Shown here: positions 52,788 through 61,685 of the stretch, piece by piece | How the letters are laid out: each line of letters begins with the position of its first letter | How positions within the stretch are numbered: position 1 is the first letter of the stretch | DNA from: Sinomicrobium oceani | Lineage (GTDB): Bacteria > Bacteroidota > Bacteroidia > Flavobacteriales > Flavobacteriaceae | Reading direction: 5' to 3' | DNA: 64,000 nt | Assembly: GCF_900119185.1 (NCBI RefSeq) | Contig: NZ_FPJE01000017.1 | Location: 45,493 to 109,492 of the forward strand | Notes under the pieces: model-generated | The model's input: the letters and a program-made list of their open reading frames with translations, nothing else | Database searches by the model: none | Told to the model about the DNA's origin: nothing | Translations under genes and position numbers: made by a program

Positions 52788-54443
52788 CTATATGATGATT
52801 TTTACATAAAACCCTTCTTCGGGTTCCGATACAAAACTAACCGTACCACCGACAAGTTTCATACGGGTTTCCACATTGGTCAATCCTTTTCCCTTTTTCT
52901 GTGTACTTCCTTTGCCATTATCCTTATAGACTACATGGACATGCCTGCCGAAATGTAGAAACTGTATGAGTACGACAGAGGCTTCGCTGTGCTTTCGCAT
53001 ATTCACCATAAGTTCCATGAGCACGTAGGACAACATATATTTTTTATCTTTTTTAACGGATTCCCAGGGTATATCGGATAGTCCTTTTAGTATGATGTTT
53101 ACTTTCTCCGTCCTGAACTGCAATAACAATCCCGTTAATACCTCCGGATAATCTATGCCCGGTTCCGGAATTTGGATCTCCCTGGAGAGGTTTCTTGTCA
53201 TGCTATAAATACGTTCCAGATCGTCCAGAATCTCAGGAGGTAAATCGTATTTCGTCTGGAGATTGATCATAACACGATACATATCATTGGCGACTTCATC
53301 GTGCATCTTCCTGGAAATAGCAGCTTCTGTGGCATTTACTTCTTCGATGATCTTCCGCTTCTGCCTGATCCGGAGATAACGGTAGATCCAGATACTCATC
53401 AGTATAAGAAACAGCAATACGAACTGAAATACGATTCTACGGGACCTTTCTTTTACCCGCTGCAATTCACTCTCTTTGGCTTTTCGCTCCTGCACCTCAA
53501 AATTATACTTTGCAGAAATGTACGTATTGCGTTGCATCTGCTCTGCATCTGTTACACTATCGGTATAGCGTTTGAATTCCAGGATATCCGCATCATCTTT
53601 CAGGTCAATGATTTTGGACAAAACATGAGACCGCCATTTGGGATTTTTGGAAGCAAACGCAATTTTCCGGGCCTCCGCAGCCATAGAGTCTGCCTTTTTC
53701 AGGTCTCCCTGATCCCGATAGTAATCGATAAGATGTGTATAGCTTGTTATAATCCCGGAAGTATGATTTTCTGTCTTCCGGATTTCCAGTGCTTTATTCA
53801 TGTGAGCGAGCCCTTCGGGCATTCCGAGTTTTGCCTCGACAACCCCGAGGTTATTCATGGCCCTTGCCACTCTTAACGCATTTCCTTCGCGAAGGGCATA
53901 CCGATATACCTGCTGTAACTCTTCGAGTGCCTGTGTATACTGTTCTTGTTCTATATATACATTGGCTTTGTTGTTCAGAGCTGCATTTCTATAAGGTTCG
54001 TCGGTAGTAAGGTTAAGGATACGGTTATAGTAATAGAGTGCCTTATCGTAATCGTTCCGCTGTTTGTACCAGATACCCAGATGGTTGTATATTCCGATAC
54101 GCGGTTCCGGCAAGGTGTCCTGTCCGTTCAGGTTATCCAGAAGTTTCAGGGCTTCGGCTATGGATATTTCACTTTCATAGGAAAATCCCAGTTTATTCTG
54201 AATCTCTGCTATATATCTCAGGTAGAGTATGGCACCTAACGAATCTCCTTCCCTAAGGCGTTTCTTTCTGTTGTTTTCAAAGTAAATATAAGCGTCGTGT
54301 AATCCGGAATGATTTGTCGGCTGCCTGAGAATGTTGTAATAATAAAAGGAACTGTCCGTCTGCTCTTGAGCGCGAACACTACCTATGGTTATAAACACCA
54401 TGCAGACAAAAAAGAAGAGGAATGAATCTTTTGCAGGTTTCAT
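52788..54443 (-). CDS. Sensor histidine kinase with periplasmic TPR domain
   Basis: 551 residues. A signal peptide ends SVRAQ; TPR repeats fill about 75-290 in the periplasm; one transmembrane helix spans about 336-357; the dimerisation box contains His381 in RKMHDEVANDMY; an HATPase_c domain occupies about 455-551 with MVNMRKHSEA and DNGKGSTQKKGKGL. This is the HPK7-like class with TPR sensors that is frequent in Bacteroidota. The stimulus is unknown: TPRs suggest protein-protein sensing, perhaps of the small lipoprotein encoded 23 bases upstream. Partner regulator follows at once. Confidence 0.93.
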   Translation of the reverse strand: MKPAKDSFLFFFVCMVFITIGSVRAQEQTDSSFYYYNILRQPTNHSGLHDAYIYFENNRKKRLREGDSLGAILYLRYIAEIQNKLGFSYESEISIAEALKLLDNLNGQDTLPEPRIGIYNHLGIWYKQRNDYDKALYYYNRILNLTTDEPYRNAALNNKANVYIEQEQYTQALEELQQVYRYALREGNALRVARAMNNLGVVEAKLGMPEGLAHMNKALEIRKTENHTSGIITSYTHLIDYYRDQGDLKKADSMAAEARKIAFASKNPKWRSHVLSKIIDLKDDADILEFKRYTDSVTDAEQMQRNTYISAKYNFEVQERKAKESELQRVKERSRRIVFQFVLLFLILMSIWIYRYLRIRQKRKIIEEVNATEAAISRKMHDEVANDMYRVMINLQTKYDLPPEILDDLERIYSMTRNLSREIQIPEPGIDYPEVLTGLLLQFRTEKVNIILKGLSDIPWESVKKDKKYMLSYVLMELMVNMRKHSEASVVLIQFLHFGRHVHVVYKDNGKGSTQKKGKGLTNVETRMKLVGGTVSFVSEPEEGFYVKIII

Positions 54444-54466
54444 TCCTCTAAAATAGCAACTAATTA

Positions 54467-54646
54467 TTAATTATTTCCATTTCCGGGAGGTGGCGGTGGA
54501 GGTGGCGGCAAAATTATTTCATCATCGTCACAGCACCCCTGCGTATCTTCTATTCCCGGAATTTCATCCGATTCGTCGTGGGGATTACAGGAAAAAAGAC
54601 CCAGATTGAGGATTCCCGCAAGAATAACTACACATATTTTTTTCAT
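54467..54646 (-). CDS. Small Pro-tailed lipoprotein upstream of the TPR kinase
   Basis: 59 residues from the ATG at 54646. A longer frame from 54772 exists but its first 42 codons show no protein-like pattern, and the signal peptide begins at 54646. The lipobox LFSC gives Cys20, followed by an acidic Asp/Glu-rich stretch like the surface-export signal of Bacteroidota lipoproteins, two Cys in GCCDDD, then eight consecutive Pro and GNGNN at the end. It lies 23 bases upstream of the kinase and is probably co-transcribed. A regulatory ligand or sensor accessory role is inferred only from position. Confidence 0.75.
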   Translation of the reverse strand: MKKICVVILAGILNLGLFSCNPHDESDEIPGIEDTQGCCDDDEIILPPPPPPPPGNGNN

Positions 54647-55025
54647 TTTGTAAGAATTAAAAATTAGAAAATTCGCGTGCTGTCCGGAAATTCCCGGATA
54701 TCGTAATCGCGCAGCAACGCGCTGAAAAAAATGAGAGAGACGTCTTTCTCTTTTGGGAAGTTTGAAGCGCACCGGGCAGAGAAGTATGGCTACTTCCCGG
54801 AAGTCATTCCCCCCTGCCCGGGGTTCTTTTTAATTAGGATCAGGATTCGTATTGCCAGCAATTTGTTCCTTGATTCTGAAGCAAATAAAAGGAGGAATTC
54901 CGGGAAGGACGGGAAAGAAAAAAGAAAGTATCGGGAAACTTTCGGGAAGCTATTTTCCATGTATTTTCCCTGGTTTTTCCAACTATTTTCCAGGGATTTA
55001 AGAAATAATTTTAGTAATTTGAAGC
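54647..55025. other. Divergent intergenic region with a hairpin structure
   Basis: About 380 bases between the small lipoprotein and the unknown plus-strand gene. It holds the structured element at 54772-54829 and A-rich stretches. I see no full TTTG...TAnnTTTG pair; a partial TAATTTG lies at 55014-55020, just before the plus-strand start. Confidence 0.45.
54772..54829 (+). terminator. Terminator-like nested hairpin
   Basis: CCGGGCAG (54772-54779) pairs with CTGCCCGG (54814-54821), enclosing a second hairpin GAAGTA/TACTTC (54781-54796). The outer stem is followed by GGTTCTTTTT. It stands in the plus-strand leader of the gene at 55026, so it might act as an attenuator or end a small unannotated RNA. 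Confidence 0.45.
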
Positions 55026-55769
55026 ATGATAACCGACCATCAAATACACCGCAGACTTATTGAGCTTTCTTTTGAAAAGGCAAGAGAAGAATTAAAAAAA
55101 ACAGGCACCTCGTATCACTCCAAAAAGCAAAAAGCCGAAGTGCTTTCTGATGTGATATCCGAATATGGATATACGTATTCGCCCAAGAGTATTATAAACC
55201 TGTACCGAAACCTCATCGAACTACACAAAGACGAACTGATCAAAAAACCGGAAGTTATTCTGGCCCTGTGTAAATACCTCGGGTATCCGGACTACGAAGC
55301 CTTTAAAGTACCCTTAACGGATAAGTATACAGAACCTTCCCCTACAGAGCGCGAAGAATTAAAAACTGTTTCTCGCAGATCCTGGAATAAAAGACGTATT
55401 GTCATTTCAGGCATATTTGTTATGAGTATACTTGCAGGGTTATTGTCCTTTAAGGTACTGATGCCCCATCAACGCTGGATGGAATGGCAGGGCACACATT
55501 ACGAAGAAGTGAGCTATGATCCGCAGAAACTTCAGCACGGTACGTTGAAATTATATAAGGAAGAACGGATCCGGATCTTTAAAAAGATAACACCAGATTG
55601 CAATACTGAGTTTTTTACGGAACACGGAAAGGAAAATATATGGTACGGAAAGAATGAGGCCGGCCAACTTGATTTTTTCACCGGTCACGGTCTGCACCCG
55701 GAAACAGGTAAAACCCTTAAAGCTATTACACCATATATGATAAGGAAGTATATTTGTAAAGACTACTAA
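55026..55769 (+). CDS. Unknown protein with a single membrane helix
   Basis: 247 residues. I do not recognise the family. The N-terminal 110 residues are helical, charged and cytosolic in character, beginning MITDHQIHRRLIELSFEKAR; a segment near 60-100 (YRNLIELHKDELIKKPEVIL) resembles a DNA- or protein-binding helical module. A single transmembrane helix spans about 125-147 (VISGIFVMSILAGLLSF). The C-terminal 100 residues lie outside, with Tyr/Phe/Lys-rich repeats such as FFTGHG. The plan (cytosolic helical domain, one helix, small outer domain) could fit a membrane-bound regulator. It stands alone, transcribed away from the two-component unit. Confidence 0.65.
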   Translation: MITDHQIHRRLIELSFEKAREELKKTGTSYHSKKQKAEVLSDVISEYGYTYSPKSIINLYRNLIELHKDELIKKPEVILALCKYLGYPDYEAFKVPLTDKYTEPSPTEREELKTVSRRSWNKRRIVISGIFVMSILAGLLSFKVLMPHQRWMEWQGTHYEEVSYDPQKLQHGTLKLYKEERIRIFKKITPDCNTEFFTEHGKENIWYGKNEAGQLDFFTGHGLHPETGKTLKAITPYMIRKYICKDY

Positions 55770-55959
55770 ACCATAGGTTTCGACAAGCAATAAAATGGCC
55801 ATACTGGTTACTCGTTCTCAGGTTATTCGGGTAACAATCCGATAACATATTAACCCGATAAACCCATTCAATCCGTATCATAACTTTTTTAGAGGCTAAA
55901 GCGAGATCCACTAAAGCACATAGGTTTGAACTTCGAATGAGACCACTAAAAGCAACAAA

Positions 55960-55981
55960 GGCTATTGAAAAATCAATAGCC
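55960..55981 (-). terminator. Intrinsic terminator of the iron-uptake operon
   Basis: GGCTATTGA (55960-55968) and TCAATAGCC (55973-55981) pair perfectly with a four-base loop. On the minus strand TTTGTTGCTTTT follows. It is 28 bases after the stop of the DUF4374 gene. Confidence 0.82.
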
Positions 55982-56008
55982 CCTGTTATCTTAAGTTCTT
56001 ATGAGGTA

Positions 56009-57268
56009 TTATTCTGCCGGATCCAGTTTGCTTATGGCGGTAATAAATCCACCCTCTACTTCCAGCCCCTGTGAAGCGGTTGCAGCATCGACATCTATAC
56101 TATATACAAAGCTTCCTTCACTTCCTTCCAGTGTAATTCCCACGTAAACGACACTACCGTCTTCGGAAACATAGCTATTTCTACCGGTAAGCTGTTGAAT
56201 TTGCGAAGCAGTCGGCAATCCGGTTACGGAAGTCGTTGTTTTATTGTAAGCATCAATAATAACAAAGTTTTTCCCCGTGCTGTACGCCGAAGTCTTTTCT
56301 GTTTCCATGATACCGAGAAACTTACCATTACCGGCATATACATGGTCTGTAAGGTACATCCCGGTAGCCTCTTCGAGGTCAAAATAATAGTCATCGAATT
56401 CGGTAGTTCCTTTTTTGATACGGGTAATAGCCGACGGTTTTTCGGAAGTTACTTCTCCGTTGGTCGTCGCGATGCCGGATGAAAAAGCGTATGCATCCCC
56501 GTTTTCATCAACGGTAAGGCCATTTACAAAATATCTTCCTATGTAACTGGTCCTGTCATCGTGGATAATAGTCTCCAGTTCCATCTCCGGATAAGTATAT
56601 ACGGCAATATTCGCTTCATTCGCATACTCGGTTCCGAACGTATCGTTACAACATCCTTTTACGGTCATATAAGGCATGTACACTTTTTCTCCTACTTGTG
56701 TGATCCAGGTAAAAAATGCAATTTCCCCGTTTTCTTTATCTGCGAGCTCCTGGGTATTGATCTGTCCTTCGGCGACAAAAGTTAAAGATTCGGTACTGAA
56801 ACGATACCAGTAAGCCATCGGACTCTCTGCATTACGGGATATTTTGGTTAATAGAATATCATCATTTACAGGAGCAAAAGCCTGTACTGTTTCTGACTGA
56901 AAATTGGTTAATCGTTCCAGGTCCCCGTTATTATTCAACTCGTATGCCGTAACAGCACCCGGATTTCCCTGCCCGTAAAGCATACTGAAGAACATGTTGT
57001 TTGTGGTAACGTAATACCTGTAGGTACCGTCCTGCTCTACACCGTTGCCCTTCGTGGAAATACGTCCTTCCGTAAGCTGATCTGCTGTGAGAATATAGTC
57101 TGCTACACTTTCGGAAGTATTGGGGGTGGCCGTTATAACGTATTTGGAGTCCGATCCGGGATTTTCTCCTCCGCCTCCGGAAGTATCATCATCACTGCTA
57201 CTGCATGCCGTAAACAGGGTTGCAGATCCGAGCATTACAAGACTTAAAAAATAGGATGGTTTTCTCAT
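56009..57268 (-). CDS. DUF4374 lipoprotein, XusB-like siderophore-binding protein
   Basis: 419 residues. The lipobox FTAC gives Cys22, followed by SSSDDD, the acidic signal for surface display in Bacteroidota. The remainder is beta-rich with repeated propeller-like blades and matches the DUF4374 style. In Bacteroides the surface lipoprotein XusB, encoded next to a TonB receptor and a PepSY membrane protein, binds ferric enterobactin; this gene has the same neighbours, but direct orthology is inferred. It starts 25 bases behind the TonB receptor and is last in the transcript, before a terminator. Confidence 0.82.
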   Translation of the reverse strand: MRKPSYFLSLVMLGSATLFTACSSSDDDTSGGGGENPGSDSKYVITATPNTSESVADYILTADQLTEGRISTKGNGVEQDGTYRYYVTTNNMFFSMLYGQGNPGAVTAYELNNNGDLERLTNFQSETVQAFAPVNDDILLTKISRNAESPMAYWYRFSTESLTFVAEGQINTQELADKENGEIAFFTWITQVGEKVYMPYMTVKGCCNDTFGTEYANEANIAVYTYPEMELETIIHDDRTSYIGRYFVNGLTVDENGDAYAFSSGIATTNGEVTSEKPSAITRIKKGTTEFDDYYFDLEEATGMYLTDHVYAGNGKFLGIMETEKTSAYSTGKNFVIIDAYNKTTTSVTGLPTASQIQQLTGRNSYVSEDGSVVYVGITLEGSEGSFVYSIDVDAATASQGLEVEGGFITAISKLDPAE

Positions 57269-57292
57269 TGTACTATGTAGTTTATGGTTTAA

Positions 57293-59638
57293 TTATAAAA
57301 ATGTGTATTTGATCTTCGCATAGAAACTTCTTCCCGGTTTTTGAAGGCTGAAATTATCGTAGAGATTTTTGTCGAGCAGATTCCTGCATTCCAGGGTAAA
57401 CTGGACTTTATTGTTAAAAGAGTAGGTAGCGTTAAGGTCGTGAGAAAATTGTTCCGGGATTCCTCTTTTGGTATCCTTCCCCCCCAGACTCGGCCAGAAC
57501 AGGTAAAAGTCGTGAACATACAGCATGTTATAGCCCAGACTCAGGGTGTTATTTTCTCCCCCGACGTCAAAGAAATTATAAGTAATATCCGCATTGCCAT
57601 ATAAATAAGGAATATTCGGAATACGATCGTTATAAACATCGTTTCTCGTCTTGTTGAGCATGTGCTGATAGGTGATATTCATTCCGGCCATCAAGGTATT
57701 ACGGTACTGATAGCGTATTTCACCTTCGATCCCGGTATTGGATACGGTTCCGAGGTTATCCATAATCTGCATGGCCTGGTTGGTATTCAGCCTTCGATAT
57801 ATGAAGTCGTTGGCATCCCTGTAAAACCCGTTAACACTGAAATTCAACTGATGATTGGTAAGAAACCGCCACCAGTATGCTGCTCCGAGATTGTAATTAT
57901 GGCTGTGCTCCGGTTTAAGATTTATGTTTCCTTCCAGGTTGATAATATCCCCGAAAAGTTCTTCGTTGTCAGGCAAGCGGTAACTTTTTTCATAAGAACC
58001 CTTTAACTGCAGATTATCCGTTATAAAATAAGTCCCCGCTATACCGTATCCGGAATAGTTGAACGTATTCGTTTTTTTGATGTATTCCGATTCACTGCCC
58101 GTTACATCGATCCTCGTGGAAAACTTGTTCTGCTGAAAATACTGCTTTCCGAATACGGAGACGTTCCAATTATCCGATTCGTACTGATATCCCAGCCCGA
58201 TGATGTTTTTCATGGTCTTTTGCGGCTGTTCGTACCTCTCGCTGTCCGTGGCGAGCCTGTTCCTTCCCTTCCTGTCGAAAGTGTTGAAAGTATTGTTGAG
58301 CGTAATCTTGTTTTTACTGTTAATGGCATAATCCCAGTTTGCCGAAGCCAGACCGTTATTATTACGGAAATAATACAGAGAATAAGACCGTTCCCCACCC
58401 GGAGTATCATACTCTTTATACTGACCAAGCCAGTTGTACCTCCTGTTCAGGGTATCTATGTTTTTTTCCTGACCGAGATTAAAGTTGGCATTCAGCCGGA
58501 AATCCAGTCCTTTGGTAATAAAATCATCCTTTTTGTATTTCAGGGTGGGCATTATAATATTCCCCTTGCGGTGCCAGGCCCCGAAAACCGATTGTACTCT
58601 TGCTCCCGTCTGTATCTCCTGGTATGCAGATCCTACGGTAACCCCAAACAACAACTTATCGGCATAAGGTTTGTTGACCACTCCTATATTGGCGATAAGC
58701 ATCTCGTTATGATAGGTATCGTGAAACCTTCTTACGGTTCTCGTCGGATAGTATTCTCCGGTTTCCAGGTCGGAAACCTCCACATCCATTTTATAATTGT
58801 TATCAGAATAGTTCTGATAGGCATTCAACTGGGCAATAAAACCGGACTTCGCCACATATACGGCATTAACCATAGAGCGGTGCGTATTAAAAGAGCCATA
58901 CGAGTATGAAGCATCTACATGGCTTTTGTCATAGGTATTGGTTACGATATTGACTGCTCCACCCAGCGCATCGGCACCGAGCCCTACCGGAACCACACCT
59001 TTATATACTTCTATACGCGCCGCCAGGTTTATGGGAATATTGTTGAGCTGGTAGGAAGACCCGAAATTATCCATGGGAATCCCGTCTACAAAAAAACGTA
59101 CCTGTCTTCCGCGAAATCCGTTTATGGAAAAGTTCATCTGAGACCCTACTCCTCCGCTCTCCCGGACCCTGATCCCTGAGACCCTGTCCAGGGCATGTGC
59201 GAGATCGAGTGTCGTATGATGCAGCTTTTTGGCATCGACGACACTAACATTAAATGCTTTTTCTTCTACCTGCTGCACTATACTTTTCCCCGATAAGACC
59301 ACTTCCTCAAGGGCATAAGTAGACTCTTCCAACACTATACGCAACCCGGAAATTCCTTCCTGCTTTACCCGGACAACTTCGGAATGGGGCTTATAGCCTA
59401 TATATGAAATGTTCAGATGGTGATCACCTTCCGAAAGATACAGCTCAAATGCTCCTTCTTCATCGGTAACCACACCATAAGTGGTCTTCCCTACGATTAT
59501 GGTAGCGCCATAGACTCCATTTCCCGAGGCATCAGCTATTTTTCCGCTGACCAGAATATTCCCGGATTGTGAAACCGCCATTAAGGGCACCAACAATATC
59601 AACCAAATCAACCTCACACACTTGTTTACAGACTGCAT
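57293..59638 (-). CDS. TonB-dependent receptor, siderophore type (XusA-like)
   Basis: 781 residues. A signal peptide ends AVSQ; a carboxypeptidase-D regulatory-like domain spans about 28-110; the plug (about 125-235) has LAHALDRVSGIRVRESGG and GADALGGAVNIVT; the barrel ends FYAKIKYTFL. Length and plug are those of siderophore receptors rather than SusC, which is about 200 residues longer. It imports a ferric chelate, in partnership with the DUF4374 lipoprotein 25 bases downstream. It has its own consensus promoter in the gap to the PepSY gene. Confidence 0.93.
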   Translation of the reverse strand: MQSVNKCVRLIWLILLVPLMAVSQSGNILVSGKIADASGNGVYGATIIVGKTTYGVVTDEEGAFELYLSEGDHHLNISYIGYKPHSEVVRVKQEGISGLRIVLEESTYALEEVVLSGKSIVQQVEEKAFNVSVVDAKKLHHTTLDLAHALDRVSGIRVRESGGVGSQMNFSINGFRGRQVRFFVDGIPMDNFGSSYQLNNIPINLAARIEVYKGVVPVGLGADALGGAVNIVTNTYDKSHVDASYSYGSFNTHRSMVNAVYVAKSGFIAQLNAYQNYSDNNYKMDVEVSDLETGEYYPTRTVRRFHDTYHNEMLIANIGVVNKPYADKLLFGVTVGSAYQEIQTGARVQSVFGAWHRKGNIIMPTLKYKKDDFITKGLDFRLNANFNLGQEKNIDTLNRRYNWLGQYKEYDTPGGERSYSLYYFRNNNGLASANWDYAINSKNKITLNNTFNTFDRKGRNRLATDSERYEQPQKTMKNIIGLGYQYESDNWNVSVFGKQYFQQNKFSTRIDVTGSESEYIKKTNTFNYSGYGIAGTYFITDNLQLKGSYEKSYRLPDNEELFGDIINLEGNINLKPEHSHNYNLGAAYWWRFLTNHQLNFSVNGFYRDANDFIYRRLNTNQAMQIMDNLGTVSNTGIEGEIRYQYRNTLMAGMNITYQHMLNKTRNDVYNDRIPNIPYLYGNADITYNFFDVGGENNTLSLGYNMLYVHDFYLFWPSLGGKDTKRGIPEQFSHDLNATYSFNNKVQFTLECRNLLDKNLYDNFSLQKPGRSFYAKIKYTFL

Positions 59639-59696
59639 ATTCTATGATTTTGAAAACACATTTTATATTTATTTAGACTTAATATTCTTAAAGCGG

Positions 59697-59724
59697 CAAA
59701 ACTATTTCTTTTCTTCGCCTGCAA
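59697..59724 (-). promoter_or_regulatory. Promoter of the TonB receptor gene
   Basis: On the minus strand TTG (59724-59722) and TAGTTTTG (59704-59697) are 17 bases apart, within the known range. An ATTTAGACTTA motif, also found before the AraC gene at 62384, lies just downstream at 59668-59683 and would overlap the early transcribed region. Confidence 0.7.
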
Positions 59725-59778
59725 CATACGTCAAACGGAGAATTAGCTACGCAAAACAGTAAGCCCGAAGACAGGAAT

Positions 59779-61359
59779 TCATGCCAGTGATTTCTTTTTC
59801 AACTTAAATACTACAGCAAAAGAAATTACCGAAAGGGAAATCCAGAACAGGTCTACTACGAAGATTTGGGAATATTCGTCGGCTACGGATATCCAAGGCC
59901 ATCGACCGGTCTTTACGCCATTGGATACAGGTACCAGAAGGGCTAAACAACCACCGAGAATCAGTGTGGCTTTATTGGTAAAATGAGTACTCTTTTTGAA
60001 AAGTAACAAAACGGTCAGCACAAGCCATGACCAGAAAAAAGTCGAAAAAATAAATTCTTTCCTGTCTGTCCCATCATCTCCGGCCAGGAGTTTCACCATA
60101 ATAAAGGTAAATGCGGTTACGGGATACATGGCAAGACAAGCGGAAAGGTAAATACGGGCAAGCCAGTTATTGAAACGTCTTTTGGCCGGGGCTACATTCT
60201 TTTTATCTCGTGCGACCAGCCAGATCAACACTCCGGATAATATTACAAAACAGGTGATAAAACCGAGTACGAGATATATGATTTTCATACCGTATCCGCC
60301 GAAATCCCCGAAGTGAAGTCTGGCGAGAAGATTGGTACTGCCTTCGCGATACGATACGGTGTTGAAAGGATCTTTTTCGTCTACTGCTTGTCCGTCTGAA
60401 ACCCTGAACGTCTGATAGCCGCCACCCAGCAGTTTATTCTTAAAAGAAGGCACTGCCATTACTTTGACATGCATATTCGCGTCACCGTAATTGATAACCT
60501 GAAGTCCGTTAATTTCTGCCCCCGGCCATTTTTCGGCTGTTCTTGCCACAAAATCATTAAAAGAAAAATCACGGTTTACCGCTTCTCCCGAAAAATCATA
60601 GTCTTTTGGTTCCTCATAGCGCATAACCTCTTCCATTTGGGCATCGTTTCCTTTGAACAATACCGAAGACACCGGAGCAAGCATTACCGAATATCCCACT
60701 ATAAAATACACCCCGGTAAATGCAAACATAAACTGGTAAGGCAGTCCGAGCATCCCTAAGGCCACATGGGCATCTGTCCAGATTGTCTTCCATTTGCCCC
60801 CGGGACGAAAGACATAGAAACCGGAGATAATCTTTTTCCAGTGCACTATAACCCCGGTAACGACAGCAAAGAGAAATAAAAACGCTACCAGGCCCGCCAG
60901 GTAATAACCGGATCTGCTATGAAAATTTAAAGGTGCAAAAAAATGTAAGCGATAAAAAAACTCTCCCAGCGAATAGTTTTGAACATAATCTCTCCTGATG
61001 TGGTTTTCGGTATCCAGATAAAAAAAATTTCTTCTTCTTCCTCTTCCGCGTTCTTCCCGTATGGTCGTGTCTTTGGGTGATGACTTAAAAACCGAAACCC
61101 GTTTTTCGTAAAAACGGTGTGTTAGCCGTATATCCCGGCTGTACAAGGCCCCCTCCTTTTCCATCTCACCGAAGGCCTTGTCAAAGTCGATAGTGGCAAA
61201 GTATCCTTCCGATATCGGTTCATTGCGCTCCCAGGCGTTGATCTCATCCCTTAAAAAAGAAACCGATCCTGTGAAAAAGATAACATATAGCAATGCACTG
61301 ATAAAAATTCCGCTTATCGTGTGCGTGTGAAATATAATATTATAAACTCTTTGTGACAT
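59779..61359 (-). CDS. PepSY-associated transmembrane protein (XusC-like)
   Basis: 526 residues. An N-terminal helix (IIFHTHTISGIFISALLYVIFF) is followed by a long periplasmic PepSY-containing region, then helices near 155-180, 205-225, 335-360 and in the C-terminal part. The pattern with HTHTISG and the LHFFAPL / ARLHFGDFGG His residues is that of the PepSY-TM family, placed beside siderophore receptors and thought to reduce or release iron at the inner membrane. It is 2 bases after the small membrane protein gene, clearly co-transcribed. Confidence 0.9.
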   Translation of the reverse strand: MSQRVYNIIFHTHTISGIFISALLYVIFFTGSVSFLRDEINAWERNEPISEGYFATIDFDKAFGEMEKEGALYSRDIRLTHRFYEKRVSVFKSSPKDTTIREERGRGRRRNFFYLDTENHIRRDYVQNYSLGEFFYRLHFFAPLNFHSRSGYYLAGLVAFLFLFAVVTGVIVHWKKIISGFYVFRPGGKWKTIWTDAHVALGMLGLPYQFMFAFTGVYFIVGYSVMLAPVSSVLFKGNDAQMEEVMRYEEPKDYDFSGEAVNRDFSFNDFVARTAEKWPGAEINGLQVINYGDANMHVKVMAVPSFKNKLLGGGYQTFRVSDGQAVDEKDPFNTVSYREGSTNLLARLHFGDFGGYGMKIIYLVLGFITCFVILSGVLIWLVARDKKNVAPAKRRFNNWLARIYLSACLAMYPVTAFTFIMVKLLAGDDGTDRKEFIFSTFFWSWLVLTVLLLFKKSTHFTNKATLILGGCLALLVPVSNGVKTGRWPWISVADEYSQIFVVDLFWISLSVISFAVVFKLKKKSLA

Positions 61360-61361
61360 TC

Positions 61362-61661
61362 TTAAACCAGTGGATTTACATCATTTCCCAGATAGATCAT
61401 CGCATAAAAAAATACGCTCAGAAGAAGGTAAAGCCCCCATATCTTCCAGCCGTTCCTGGCAAGAAAAGCGAGGATCATTAACGCAACCCACAACATCGCC
61501 CCGGCAAACCTAAGGGTCATGAGGACATTCCCGGCATGTGTCCAGGAAGCAAGGGCCATACAGAAGGCTTCAGTAACAGCGTATCCTCCTGCAAAACCAG
61601 CTGAGATCTTGGCGAAACGCTGTACGGGAGATTGGGTAAGGTATTTTTTATTCGGCGGCAT
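61362..61661 (-). CDS. Small membrane protein of the iron locus
   Basis: 99 residues with three hydrophobic segments (about 17-37, 45-66, 72-92). No family recognised with certainty. The stop is 2 bases from the start of the PepSY gene and the gene begins 24 bases after the methyltransferase-like gene, so it lies tightly within the operon. Small partners of PepSY-TM proteins with three or four helices are common in Bacteroidota iron loci; a structural or electron-transfer role is conceivable but unproven. Confidence 0.75.
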   Translation of the reverse strand: MPPNKKYLTQSPVQRFAKISAGFAGGYAVTEAFCMALASWTHAGNVLMTLRFAGAMLWVALMILAFLARNGWKIWGLYLLLSVFFYAMIYLGNDVNPLV

Positions 61662-61685
61662 GTGTAGTCTTACATTAAGGTATTA

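Noticed and set aside
54647..54772. N-terminal extension of the small lipoprotein from an upstream ATG
   Set aside because: The added 42 residues would place the lipoprotein signal inside the protein, so the start at 54646 is preferred.
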